NCBI GenBank assembly: GCA_905221605.1
Contig: CAJNDS010002138.1
Span: 188,001-252,000 of the forward strand
Source: Symbiodinium natans
Taxonomy: Eukaryota > Sar > Dinophyceae > Suessiales > Symbiodiniaceae
Length of the DNA: 64,000 nt
Direction: 5' to 3'
In this document: one piece after another, positions 9,998 to 19,400 of the stretch
How positions within the stretch are numbered: the stretch's first letter is position 1
How the letters are laid out: each line of letters begins with the position of its first letter
The notes under the pieces: generated by a model
The model's database searches: none
Told to the model about the DNA's origin: nothing
What the model saw: only the letters and a program-made list of their open reading frames with translations
Translations under genes and position numbers: made by a program

Positions 9998-12150
9998 AGT
10001 TCCTCCATGACGCAGAAGACGAGGACGAGGATGAGGAGGAAGAAGAAGAGGACTCCGAGCTAGTCCCTGAGGCCTCGGGCGCTGGAGGCGACAGTCCGCC
10101 GCGGGCGGACGTCAGCGCCGCGGCTAGGGAGCTGGCCATGGTCCCTACCGGTGCTGCCTATGTCCCTGCTACGGCACCAGGGTCCCGCCCGGCGGGACCG
10201 TCCGGTCCGCCGTCGACAGCAGGTTCGGTGCCAGGCACCGCAGAGGGCTTGCAGGCGGAGCTGCGCGCGATTTTCCGTCCAGACCAAGAACCGGTCGCGG
10301 ACTACTTGACGCGCGTTTCGCGGATTGTCCTCGCGCTGAAAGCGCATGGAGTCACGGTGAGCTCCCGTGACCTTGACGCCTTAAGCACCAAAGCCACCCT
10401 CCTTGCGGATGAGTTCTCCAAGATAGGCGGGGACTGGCATCCGACAAAGATGGTCCGTCGGCTGCGGACCAGATTCTCGGTCGCGGCTTTGCGCGGTGGC
10501 GAGGACCCCGAAGACGCAGAGGAGATTCAGCGTGAAATCCAATGCATCGGGGAGCTTATCCTCGCGCTAGGGGGAAAGGAAAGCTCGAGCCAAGAGAAGG
10601 TTTGGAGCTCCCCGTCCGATGTGCCAGTTGAAGCCGTGGGGCCGCGTTCCCCAGGGCTCCCACAGCCTGCGACTGCAAGTGGGTTGGGGGTAGGTTTGGA
10701 CCGTGAAGGTTTGCACACTGCCGAGGTCGCAGGTGGTCCTTCCGCGGCCCGTGACCTGGGCGCGACGGACGGCGATTCCCCTTTGCGCGCGAAGCTTGCG
10801 GCGCTGGAGATGGAGATAGAAGCCCTGAAGCGAGGTTCAGACGGCGGAGGTTCGCAGACCGGGTCCCAAAACCCGGCGGGCGATTTCGCCGCCGCACTCG
10901 CCGCCCAAACTGAAGCGCTGAAAGAAGCGTTGGCGCAGAGGGGCGGGCAAAGCTCCATAACGACGGTCAAAACTGACCTCACGTGGCCGACGCTGACCGA
11001 CGACAAGTCGGACGCGCGAGACGTTGTCCTGTTCTACGAGGAGTTCGAGGACGTCTGCGCGCTCGCCAACAACTGTCGCGGTATGAGTGCGCGCGAGAAG
11101 CTGCTAGCGCTACGCGGGCGCTGCCGCGGCTCGCGCATGAAGACGTACACGAACGCCTACCGCGCAGCGTGGAAGTCGGGAGAGGTTCTCTCCGACCCAC
11201 AGGCGGTGTACGACCGCATCAAGAACAAGCACTTGATGTTCGGGGAATCGCGGGAGGAAAGAGAAGTCCGCGTGGATGGTGAGCATGCCGCCCTCGCTAA
11301 GGGCAAGCTCACAGGCCACCAATTCGAGCCTTTGTTTGAGGCTTCGATCGCGGACCTTGAGGCGGTGGGTCTCGGGAAGACCCCACGAGAGTTGTATCTC
11401 TCGTACCTCCGCAAGATGCCTCCGTATCTCCAAAAGGAGATACGGAGTGACAAGCGGTTGTGGCCCGGCGATCCCAAGGATGGCGGGCTGAGAGGGCCGC
11501 AGACTTGGGAGGAGAGCCAGAAGGTCGTCTTGGAGTACGAACAGAGGGAAGCAGCTCACCGGGCTGTTTCCCACTCTGTGTACTCCACGACCGGCTCTCC
11601 AAGCGCGGACCCGTCGGTCGCGCTAGCCGAGGCTCAGAAGGAGATTAAGAGCCTCAAGGCCGCCGCTAAGGCTGCTGCGAAAGGAGCAGCTGCCGCGGCC
11701 AAGGCTGGCGCGGATCAGACGTTTGCCGCTGCGTCGAAGGGAGCTGGCAAAGGAGCGGACAAGAAGATCTGCTTCCACTTTCGCGACCACGGGAATTGCC
11801 CGAAAGGGGATGCCTGCCCGTACAGCCACGACAAGGAGCTTCGCAGAAAAGCTCTCGCGGCCAAGAAGGGTGACCAAACCTTTGCCACGGCGAAAGGCAA
11901 GGGCAAGGGGAAGGGAGGTGGCAAGGCAAAGGCCAGCGCAAAGCCTAAGGCTGCGGCCAAAGGCGCGGCAAAGCCACCAGGCACTGTTTGCCCCTTTTTC
12001 TCCAAGAATGGGTCGTGCAAGAAAGGAGCCAGCTGCGACATGGTCCACAACCTGACGACCTCAGGAGGGACGCCGGCCTTGCCTGCCAACTGGGCCCCGC
12101 CCTCCGGGGCTTCCATGTCAACCCCTTCGCCGCGTTCAGTGTCCAGATAG
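9931..12150 (+). CDS. gag: Gag-like protein with two CCCH zinc fingers
   Basis: The open frame covers 739 residues; it has no ATG before 9994 (residue 22). Residues 28-43 are an acidic run and 60-110 are Pro/Ala-rich. Residues 345-545 form a helical block (TWPTLTDD, then FYEEFEDVCALA, LYLSYLRKMP) like retrotransposon Gag capsid domains. Residues 570-610 and 645-685 are Ala/Lys-rich. Two CCCH fingers follow: C614-x8-C623-x5-C629-x3-H633 and C687-x8-C696-x5-C702-x3-H706. These replace the CCHC knuckle usual in Gag and would bind RNA. Gag packages the element RNA in cytoplasmic particles. The end overlaps the next frame by 163 bases, and the protein sequence appears to move into that frame around the C4 run at 12122-12125. 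Confidence 0.8.
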   Translation: MSKRDGISTTPEQEAALWRKVMKFLHDAEDEDEDEEEEEEDSELVPEASGAGGDSPPRADVSAAARELAMVPTGAAYVPATAPGSRPAGPSGPPSTAGSVPGTAEGLQAELRAIFRPDQEPVADYLTRVSRIVLALKAHGVTVSSRDLDALSTKATLLADEFSKIGGDWHPTKMVRRLRTRFSVAALRGGEDPEDAEEIQREIQCIGELILALGGKESSSQEKVWSSPSDVPVEAVGPRSPGLPQPATASGLGVGLDREGLHTAEVAGGPSAARDLGATDGDSPLRAKLAALEMEIEALKRGSDGGGSQTGSQNPAGDFAAALAAQTEALKEALAQRGGQSSITTVKTDLTWPTLTDDKSDARDVVLFYEEFEDVCALANNCRGMSAREKLLALRGRCRGSRMKTYTNAYRAAWKSGEVLSDPQAVYDRIKNKHLMFGESREEREVRVDGEHAALAKGKLTGHQFEPLFEASIADLEAVGLGKTPRELYLSYLRKMPPYLQKEIRSDKRLWPGDPKDGGLRGPQTWEESQKVVLEYEQREAAHRAVSHSVYSTTGSPSADPSVALAEAQKEIKSLKAAAKAAAKGAAAAAKAGADQTFAAASKGAGKGADKKICFHFRDHGNCPKGDACPYSHDKELRRKALAAKKGDQTFATAKGKGKGKGGGKAKASAKPKAAAKGAAKPPGTVCPFFSKNGSCKKGASCDMVHNLTTSGGTPALPANWAPPSGASMSTPSPRSVSR

Positions 12151-15100
12151 GCAGCTCAGGCGTCCAGGCGGGCGTCTCAGGAGCCGCAGGACGCGCCGCG
12201 GTGCAGCAGCACGCGCTTCCGTTGAGCAAGGGCGGGCGGGACAAGTTCGCCACCCTGGACGATCTGCCGAAGGACTGGTGGAGCCTGGCAGACAACGAGC
12301 CAGGAGGCTACCAGTACAGAACGGTAGTCCAGGTGCTCGACCGTAAGGTCGAGTGCATGCTCGACGGATGCGCCGGCGCAAACCACGTGACAGAGGAACT
12401 CGTGGTGGGCATGATGAACCGGGCAGCAGAGCTGGGGATCGGCACCGAAGATCCCGGCTTCCCGGTCGTGAGACTCGAAAAGTGGGTCCACCCCGAATAT
12501 GTGCATGGCATTGCTTCGGGAGCCCCCGTTCCTCTGAAGGGGGCAGCAGTCTTGCGCGTCACGCTGCTGGAAGGCAGGACGGCGGACGACTGTCGCCCCA
12601 ACACTGAAATTTTCGTGCGATGCAAAATCGCAGCCAGGGGGACGTCCGATTGGCACGGACTGATCCTCGGCGGCAGAGCGTTGGACTGCGCCGGAAGGAT
12701 GGGCCTGGGTTTCAGGCCGGGTCCCGACTTTCACGTCCTCGACACGCTGGGAATCAGGATGCCCAGGTGTGAGGATCACAGCAAGACCCGGAAGGACAGG
12801 GCCTACGCCTTTGAAGCGCGGTTGTCGAGCCTGGACGACGCGTCATGCACCGAGCCTGGGGGCGGAAGTCGGGAGCTTCTCCGCTACGACGGGGAAGAGC
12901 CGCTCGAGCTCTCGCCAGGCGACGGGGTGCTGGTGCCAGTCGTGCGGGAGTCAGGAGTCTCCGCAGAGGGATCCCTGTCCGAGGTAGTGCTTCCGGTTGA
13001 GTGCGGGGTTGAGGCTGTGCCAGGCCTTTGGCCCACAGGAGAGGGTAAAGGGTTTGTGTTGCTTGCAGCCCAAGAGTGCGATCACTCTCTCCAGCCGGGC
13101 GAGGTTGTTGCGGAAGTGCGTTCCGGCCTCGTTAGCACTGCGGCCTGTGGTTGTGGCGCGGTTGAGACGGTGTTCGAGTCGGAGCCGTCTCCGCAGGCAT
13201 GTGCGGATTGTGGGGTCGCCGTTGCCTCGGTTGACCACGACCCGTGCTTTGCTTGCGGGTCCGCGTCCAGGGCCGCGGCAAGAAGCTTCCAAGGTTGTTC
13301 CTCGTGTGCGCGGTCCTTTGGGCGGCTGCGTACCGGCGCCAGGATCGGTGTGCTGTCGGTCCTTGCTGCGGTGACTGTTCTCGCTTCGGTGTGGGGCGGG
13401 AGCGGCCCGGTTGGGCGCCCTGTTGAGGAGCCTGGAGTGCTTACTTGCTTGAACCACCTTCCAAGCGCCGACAGCTGGTGGGAGGCGCCGGGTGGTTACG
13501 CGTCTGTGTGGGGTAGGCGCCCTGCGCAGAAGGACTTTGGGACCCTGGCGGTCGAGAAGGCGCCTTACGAAACGTGCTTGCTTCAGCGCTCAGGTGAGGC
13601 GTGGCGTCTTTGGGACACGAGGGATTTGCGTGTGGCGGAAAGCGTTGCGTGCAGCGATGAGGTTCCCGTCACTGAACGCCTCGCGGTCTTTAGGACGCGC
13701 AAGGGGCCACGCTGGGCTGGCTGGCGTGAGGGATCGGCCACGGCTGGAAGAGGCGCAAGCGACGCTGTGCGCCCAGCAGACGCGGTCGACACGGCGCGCT
13801 GCCCGAGCTATCATATCGTGGAGAGCTGGGATATCGACAAGATGATCGAAGAGCCTCCAACGGACTACTATTATGAGAAGCTCGCGGCAGATATGCGCGC
13901 CCGGCACCCTAAGGCGTGCCCGCACCTCCTCGACCACCTCGTTTCCTTAGAGGGTTTCCTAGACAAGTCAATCTTGTTTGGGTTCTCCTTTGGAATCAGC
14001 AAGGCCGAAGTTTGTGTCTCCAAAGGCAAGCTCCTGGGACACAACATTGGGCGGGACGGGAGTTCGCCTGACGAAGAGCGTTGTCAGGCGGTGATTGACT
14101 TTCCCCCGCTCTGGGAGAAGCTTCACATTCAGCAATTTTTGGGTTGCGCAAACTGGTTGCGCGGCTACCTGCCTGTTGAGTATGGGCACGCAGCCAAGAT
14201 TTTAGGGCAGTGGCAGAAGCCAGGCGCCGTCTTTCCTGAAGGCGGGCTGGGCTCAGCCGCCACCGAGGGTTGCAAAGCCTTTAAAGCGATTAAGCGCATG
14301 ATGCAGAACCGCATCAATTTGGCTACCTTCGATGAGGCCTCTGCTGCGGATGGGTCGTGTCCCCTTGAGCAGATCGCGGATGCGTCGGGCATCGCGGTAG
14401 GGGGCAGCGTCGTGCAGATGACGCGTGACTTGAGCCAGCTCAAAGTGCTTATGACGCACTCGAAGAGCTTGACCCCCGCGCAGCAGAACTGGCCGCCCTT
14501 GATACAGGAGGCGTTTGCCCAGCTCGAGGTAAAGCGGGCGACACGCCGCATGTTTGGCTCTATTCGGACTCTGTGTTGGACAGATCATGCCAACCTTACC
14601 CGAGCGCAAACGTCGGACATCGGAATGGATCCGAAACTCGTCCGGTGGGTTGCGGAAATCCTTATGGATGGGTCCGAAATAAGGAGCCTTAGCGGTCGCT
14701 CAGCGACGCTGGGTGACAGTTTTAGCCGCAATCCCAAGGATCGGGATGCGCTCCTTGCGGCGAGGACGAAAGATCTCGAGGGCCTTTCGGGCCAACTCCG
14801 AGGTTTCGACCTGGACCAGTACCTCGGAGAGGGTACTGAGGGTGACGGACCCGTGCCCTGGGCGGTCGGCAACGACGCCGTCCCAGAGCCTGCGGGCCGT
14901 GTCCAGGCCGCGGCTGTGCCGATGTGCGTCGTCGCAGCCCTTCCGGTGCGCGTCATGGTTGTCTTTGACTACGCGCGTTGGAAAGAGCAGGACGCAGAGC
15001 TGACTGAGATCAGGCGCGTCTTCCAAGCGAGCCTCCCTGGAGTTTCTGTGGCTGTCAGGGGTTGTTGGGGTCCGTTTGAGGATACCGACGGGCTTGCCTC

Positions 15101-15332
15101 GCATTTCGATTGCGGGGCCGGCAGGCTCGCAGGGACCAAGAAGATCAAGCGGATCAGGGTCGACTTGCTTACTTCGTGTGCCAAGGTTCTTAGGGAAGCT
15201 TCGGGGTTTCGTCCGCAGTTCCTCGTAGGACTGGGCAAGGCGGGCTTGTCACAGCCGTCCTTAGGTGGCCTTTGGTTGTTGAGCTCACGCTCCAAGCAAG
15301 GAACCTGCAGCGCAAGGAAGCCAGGGCTGTAG
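11988..15332 (+). CDS. pol: Pol part 1: protease, zinc ribbon and TM, RT thumb and RNase H
   Basis: The frame is open for 1,114 residues with no certain start. Protein-like sequence begins near 12126, which suggests it continues Gag. Residues 110-235 resemble a retropepsin, with DGCAG (126-130) at the active-site position and LILGG (225-229) at the later flap/ILG position; the usual D-S/T-G-A is altered. Residues 385-445 contain four Cys pairs (C387/389, C405/408, C420/423, C437/440), like a double zinc ribbon. Residues 453-470 are a hydrophobic, membrane-like stretch. Residues 640-735 match the RT thumb/connection (KLLGHNIGRDG, QQFLGCANWLRGYLP). Residues 790-915 match RNase H, with candidate acids D798, E841, D866 and D910. 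No RT palm or YxDD occurs in this frame. Residues 930-1060 are unassigned. Confidence 0.8.
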   Translation: MPLFLQEWVVQERSQLRHGPQPDDLRRDAGLACQLGPALRGFHVNPFAAFSVQIGSSGVQAGVSGAAGRAAVQQHALPLSKGGRDKFATLDDLPKDWWSLADNEPGGYQYRTVVQVLDRKVECMLDGCAGANHVTEELVVGMMNRAAELGIGTEDPGFPVVRLEKWVHPEYVHGIASGAPVPLKGAAVLRVTLLEGRTADDCRPNTEIFVRCKIAARGTSDWHGLILGGRALDCAGRMGLGFRPGPDFHVLDTLGIRMPRCEDHSKTRKDRAYAFEARLSSLDDASCTEPGGGSRELLRYDGEEPLELSPGDGVLVPVVRESGVSAEGSLSEVVLPVECGVEAVPGLWPTGEGKGFVLLAAQECDHSLQPGEVVAEVRSGLVSTAACGCGAVETVFESEPSPQACADCGVAVASVDHDPCFACGSASRAAARSFQGCSSCARSFGRLRTGARIGVLSVLAAVTVLASVWGGSGPVGRPVEEPGVLTCLNHLPSADSWWEAPGGYASVWGRRPAQKDFGTLAVEKAPYETCLLQRSGEAWRLWDTRDLRVAESVACSDEVPVTERLAVFRTRKGPRWAGWREGSATAGRGASDAVRPADAVDTARCPSYHIVESWDIDKMIEEPPTDYYYEKLAADMRARHPKACPHLLDHLVSLEGFLDKSILFGFSFGISKAEVCVSKGKLLGHNIGRDGSSPDEERCQAVIDFPPLWEKLHIQQFLGCANWLRGYLPVEYGHAAKILGQWQKPGAVFPEGGLGSAATEGCKAFKAIKRMMQNRINLATFDEASAADGSCPLEQIADASGIAVGGSVVQMTRDLSQLKVLMTHSKSLTPAQQNWPPLIQEAFAQLEVKRATRRMFGSIRTLCWTDHANLTRAQTSDIGMDPKLVRWVAEILMDGSEIRSLSGRSATLGDSFSRNPKDRDALLAARTKDLEGLSGQLRGFDLDQYLGEGTEGDGPVPWAVGNDAVPEPAGRVQAAAVPMCVVAALPVRVMVVFDYARWKEQDAELTEIRRVFQASLPGVSVAVRGCWGPFEDTDGLASHFDCGAGRLAGTKKIKRIRVDLLTSCAKVLREASGFRPQFLVGLGKAGLSQPSLGGLWLLSSRSKQGTCSARKPGL
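13905..14736 (+). other. RT thumb/connection plus RNase H domain (coding, within Pol part 1)
   Basis: In Ty3/gypsy polymerases the string FLGH-x-(I/V)-x3-G-x4-P followed by FLG-x-(A/C)-N-(Y/W)-x-R-x-(F/Y)-(I/L)-P marks the step from palm to thumb. Here KLLGHNIGRDG and FLGCANWLRGYLP are clear counterparts. RNase H follows at normal spacing with DASG, THSKSLTPAQQNW, WTDHANL and LGDSFSRNP. All four expected acidic residues are present. The palm that should precede this block is missing here and is instead found about 5 kb downstream, at 19489-20271. Confidence 0.85.
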
Positions 15333-16438
15333 GAGAGGCTTGGGCAGGCATCAAGGCTATCTGGGCGGTGCGGCCACGCCTTTGGCGCACGCAGCAAGGC
15401 CACTTGGAAGTGGCCGAGGCTTGTCCGGAACTCAAGAAGGATTTTCCGGAGCCTCCCCTGCGAGGATTTGGGATCGTAGGGAAGCAGGCATTGGGGGCGG
15501 AAGTCCTGCACTCCTTGAGGTTGGACGCGGTTCGTTCCATCGATGATGCCAGCATTAGAGGAATGCTGGACGAACCGTCACGACCCCTCTGGGACCATGA
15601 GGGTCTGTGCATCTGCGGCAAGCGGACCTACCTGTTTTCTCGCTGCCCCGCCTGCATCGAGAAAGAGGCAGTCGATACCTCGGTAGAGATAGCCGAGCGG
15701 GAGGAGCCCGAACCTCCGCTTGAGGGCGACCTTGAGGCCCATGAGGTGGGCCTAGAGGTCAACTCCGTCCTTGCAACTTTGGATAGGACAGGAGGATTAG
15801 TTAGGGTTAGGTCCTCAACCATCCAGCAATGGGCGGTAGGGTTCAGGACTACGCCCAAAGATGCTCCAGTTCCCACAGCATATGGCATGCTGAGTGGGAA
15901 GATCTGGAAGAAGAGCCATTCCATGAAGCTCAGCCTCGGCTCCCAGCACAAGGATCTTTCCAAGTGGGGCGATGTGAAGCCTTACTGGACCACATGGGTG
16001 GTTCGAGAAGATGGTGCTGTGGTGGCGGGGCACAACTGCTCGCCCCTGAATGCGGTTCAGGGCGACATCGTCGTGCATTGGTCGTCAGTGGTGAACTGGC
16101 ACGGCCACAGACATGTCGTGAATGAGCAGTGTGAAGTGCTCTGGAGGTCTAAGGGCAAGGAGGTTGCCTTAGACCCCGCCTTCAGCAAGCTGATAGCCCT
16201 TGTGGGTAGGGTTACTCAGGTCATTGGCTGGCGGGCAACCGGAGAAGTTTCGGATCCCCGCAGTTCTACCCGGCAGGCGTCAAGGGTCCTTGCTCAATTC
16301 TCTTCGTCCAATGAGGGCGTAGAAGGGCATTGGACCGCGGGCGCTATCAGTCGCGGAAAGAATGCCAATGAGTGCAAGCTGAAGGGTAGAGTTTTGGCGT
16401 TTTGGGTGAGGAGCACAAGGGCCCTGCAGTGGTTCTAG
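15272..16438 (+). CDS. Pol middle region of unknown function, between RNase H and integrase
   Basis: This is an open frame of 388 residues with no ATG at its start. It overlaps the preceding frame by 61 bases and the following one by 37. The first 30 residues read naturally as a continuation of the previous frame, so a single missing base near 15250 is likely. I recognise no family. Visible features are a CxC...CxxC zinc-ribbon-like set (C113, C115, C125, C128), an acidic linker at about 130-160, and a Trp/His-rich region at about 205-290 with several WxxW-like spacings. Ty3/gypsy elements usually pass directly from RNase H to integrase, so this insert is unusual. It may be a structural or chromatin-targeting part of the polyprotein. 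Confidence 0.6.
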   Translation: MVVELTLQARNLQRKEARAVGEAWAGIKAIWAVRPRLWRTQQGHLEVAEACPELKKDFPEPPLRGFGIVGKQALGAEVLHSLRLDAVRSIDDASIRGMLDEPSRPLWDHEGLCICGKRTYLFSRCPACIEKEAVDTSVEIAEREEPEPPLEGDLEAHEVGLEVNSVLATLDRTGGLVRVRSSTIQQWAVGFRTTPKDAPVPTAYGMLSGKIWKKSHSMKLSLGSQHKDLSKWGDVKPYWTTWVVREDGAVVAGHNCSPLNAVQGDIVVHWSSVVNWHGHRHVVNEQCEVLWRSKGKEVALDPAFSKLIALVGRVTQVIGWRATGEVSDPRSSTRQASRVLAQFSSSNEGVEGHWTAGAISRGKNANECKLKGRVLAFWVRSTRALQWF

Positions 16439-19400
16439 AGCTCGTCAGCCATAGCCCCATCCTGTGCATTTGGGACCATTCCTCAACCAAGGTCAAGGTC
16501 GAGTTTAAGGGCGGTGTTCCGTCTTTGAGCCTGATCGCGGAGGAGGACGAAAATCGTCGTGAGCAGCTTGCGGTCGAGGCAAGGGACGCGGCGAACATTT
16601 CGGAGTTCCGAGTCACGGGATCCCTTCGTACGGCGTGGTACGAGGGTCAGCGGCGCGATCCCTCATTGGCGGGCTCGATTCGCAAGCCAGAGCCGCCGAT
16701 GGTGATCTCCGGAGACGGGTTGCTCGAGCGCGAGGTGACCCTCAGGACGGGTCAAACCGTCGTTGTCCCAGTGGTTCCCAATGGGGCTGCGGGCGCGAAT
16801 GGAGTGACCTGGCGCCGCGCTTGCTACAATTCAGTCCACTGCGGAGTCCTTGGGGCCCATAGGTCCGCTGAGGTTACCATCAAGCTGCTAGAGAGGGCGG
16901 TCTGGTGGCCCGACTTAGAGAAAGATGTGCGGACCTGGGTCGCCAAATGTCTCGCTTGCATTAAGGGCCGCTCTCGACCGACTAAGGTCGAGGCTCGTGC
17001 GGTCAAATGTGGCGCCGAGACATGCTGGCAGGAAGTCAGCGTGGACTGTGAAGGTCCAAACCGAGAGGACAGGGAAGGGCATAGGTACTCGCTTACGTAC
17101 TTCGATTGCCTCAGTCATGCTGTCCTCCTCGAGCCGATGAGGTCTCTGACTCATGCTGAAGTCAGGAGGGCGTTCGTACGCTGTGTGCTTCGCAGCAGGA
17201 CGATCCCGAGCCTCATCAGGTCGGATAGAGGGCCAGAGTTCAAGAATGCGCTCATGGCAGAACTCAGCGCTATGCTTGGGACCGAGTGGCGGTTCAGCGC
17301 GCCCTTGAGGCCTTGTGAGTTGGGCGCAAACGAGCGAGTCCACCAAGAAGTTCAAAAGGTGCTGGGGGCGGTCGTCAGGCAAGTCGGCGCCTCCCTTTCC
17401 GAAGCTTGGTCGGATTGGCTCGTGGTGGCGGAGTACGTCATAGATAACACTCCGGGACCCCACGGGTATACCCCGAGGGACCTAGAGCGGAGCTGGTCGC
17501 TCGCTCTACCACTTGAAAAGGACGTCCTGCGAGACGCCTTGCAGTTTGAACCCATCTCTGATTGGGCTCGGAGCCAGTTTAAGCAGTTCTCGGAACTAGC
17601 TGCTGCGGTCCGAGAGCACTGGACGCGGTCTTCAGAAGCGCGGGCGAAACTTGCAAATCGCCATAGGCGCACTGTGGACCTTAAGCCAGGCGACCGAGTG
17701 GTCTGGAACGCTCCGAGGGCCCGTTCAGAGGGGGCGGGGCGTGTGCCTTGGAAACCGGGTCTGACCGGCCCCTGGCGCGTGTTGGAAGTCAAGGGCCACA
17801 GGCTCACCTTGGAGCCCGTGTCGATGGAGTCGGGGGGTACTTCTTCCGCCCGGCGCGGCCCGATGGAGGCGCACGCAGAAGACTGCATTCTTGTTCCTGC
17901 GGATGCAGATGGCGCGGAATCCCGCGAGCCGGTCGTCTTTGAAGACGATGAAACCGGCGGGGACGGCTCGTCTCGCCCCAGCTTAGGGCAACAGGTTCAA
18001 GGCGACGCCAAGCAGGTGGAGTTCACGCTGACCAGGCGCGGGAGGGACTTCGTCCTCCGCCTTGGCGACCGCATTGCCTATCGGGGCGTAGGTGGAGGCC
18101 CTAAGGTGTGCAGGTTAGGACGGGTCACGCAGGTAGATGCGGCCCGTGCGCAGGTCGGCGTGCACCGCTATCTCCCCGACGCCAGCGGGGTTCGCGTCAA
18201 ATGGCGGCTTGCATATATCGCCGAGGACGGAGCGCTCACGCTTTCAGAAGGGACCCGTCCGGCCCACGAAGCGGTTTCTGTTAAGGAAATCATTTCCAAG
18301 ATCGACCTAAACCGCGACGGCGTGCTTGCTGCAGCCTCGGCCAGAAAGTTGGACAAGGGAGCGTATTCGTTGCAGGACAGGACGCTCGAGCGAGCGTCTC
18401 GCGCCGGCTCGAGTGTGCTCTCGATCCAAGAGGCCCTCGCGGACCTCTTGGTCGCGGAACCCCGCGTGTTGCAGCCTAGGGCTTCCCCAGAGTCGGGTGC
18501 TGTCGAGAGTTGGTTCCGGCAGTATTTCCTTGGAGGGGTTGCCGACGTCGTAGAGGTTGCTTGGGGTGACGCGGTCGTTTCCGACGCGGCCAGGAGGCAC
18601 GGGTACAGGGTTGTTCCCGCTTTTGTGCAAGGCAAGCAGGCCTACGGGATCACCTGGAACCTGGCCGCAGAAGAGCACTTAGAGGCCATTAGCGGCGCTG
18701 TTCTGCGCGCAGAGCCGAAGGTGCTCGTGATTGGGCTCGAGGGCAAGAATGTGCCCCGAGCTTTCCTCCAACTAGTCGTCCGGTGTGCGCAGGAACGCAC
18801 GCGCGCGGGCGCCCACGTCGCGCTGCGTTTGCAGGCGCAAAAGGGCGAGTGGGAACCCTGGCGGCTAGAAGAGTGGGGCGCCTTGTTTGGGACGCTCGCA
18901 GAGCCACGCTGGCCTTGGGCTTTCGTGCGGGCTGACATTTGCCAGTTCGCGCGGGCCAGTGGCCGCGGCAACCTCGTTGAGAGCGGGGCCCTGTGGCTCG
19001 CCGATTTCAGCTTAGAATCGGTAGGTTTGAGGTGTAGTAGGCCGGATGCGTTAGGCGCAGTGCAGCACAAGCACGTTGAGCGCGCGCAAGCCGACTACAA
19101 CCTCATAGGGGCGGCTTTCTGCGCCTCGCTCCGGGACCTTGGTCTGAGGGGCGCAGAAGAGCTGTGCACCGCTGCAGTTGAAAGCTTTCCAGCCACTGCG
19201 GGTGCAGAAAGCGCCGCGGCTGCGCCACAGCCCTCTCCAGTCGTTCCCCTCCCGGACGTGCGCTCGGGCGAGGACCTCACGCCAGCAGAGCGTGCCGAGC
19301 TGGATAAGGAGGTGGATAAGTATGCCGCGGAGAAGGAAGCGTTTTGGCGGACCAAGGCGGACGCCAAGGACTGGGATTCCGTCCGGGCGGACCTTGAGGT

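Noticed and set aside
10527-12295. Antisense open frames opposite Gag
   Set aside because: GC-rich shadows of Gag with Ser/Arg/Pro-rich sequence and no motif.
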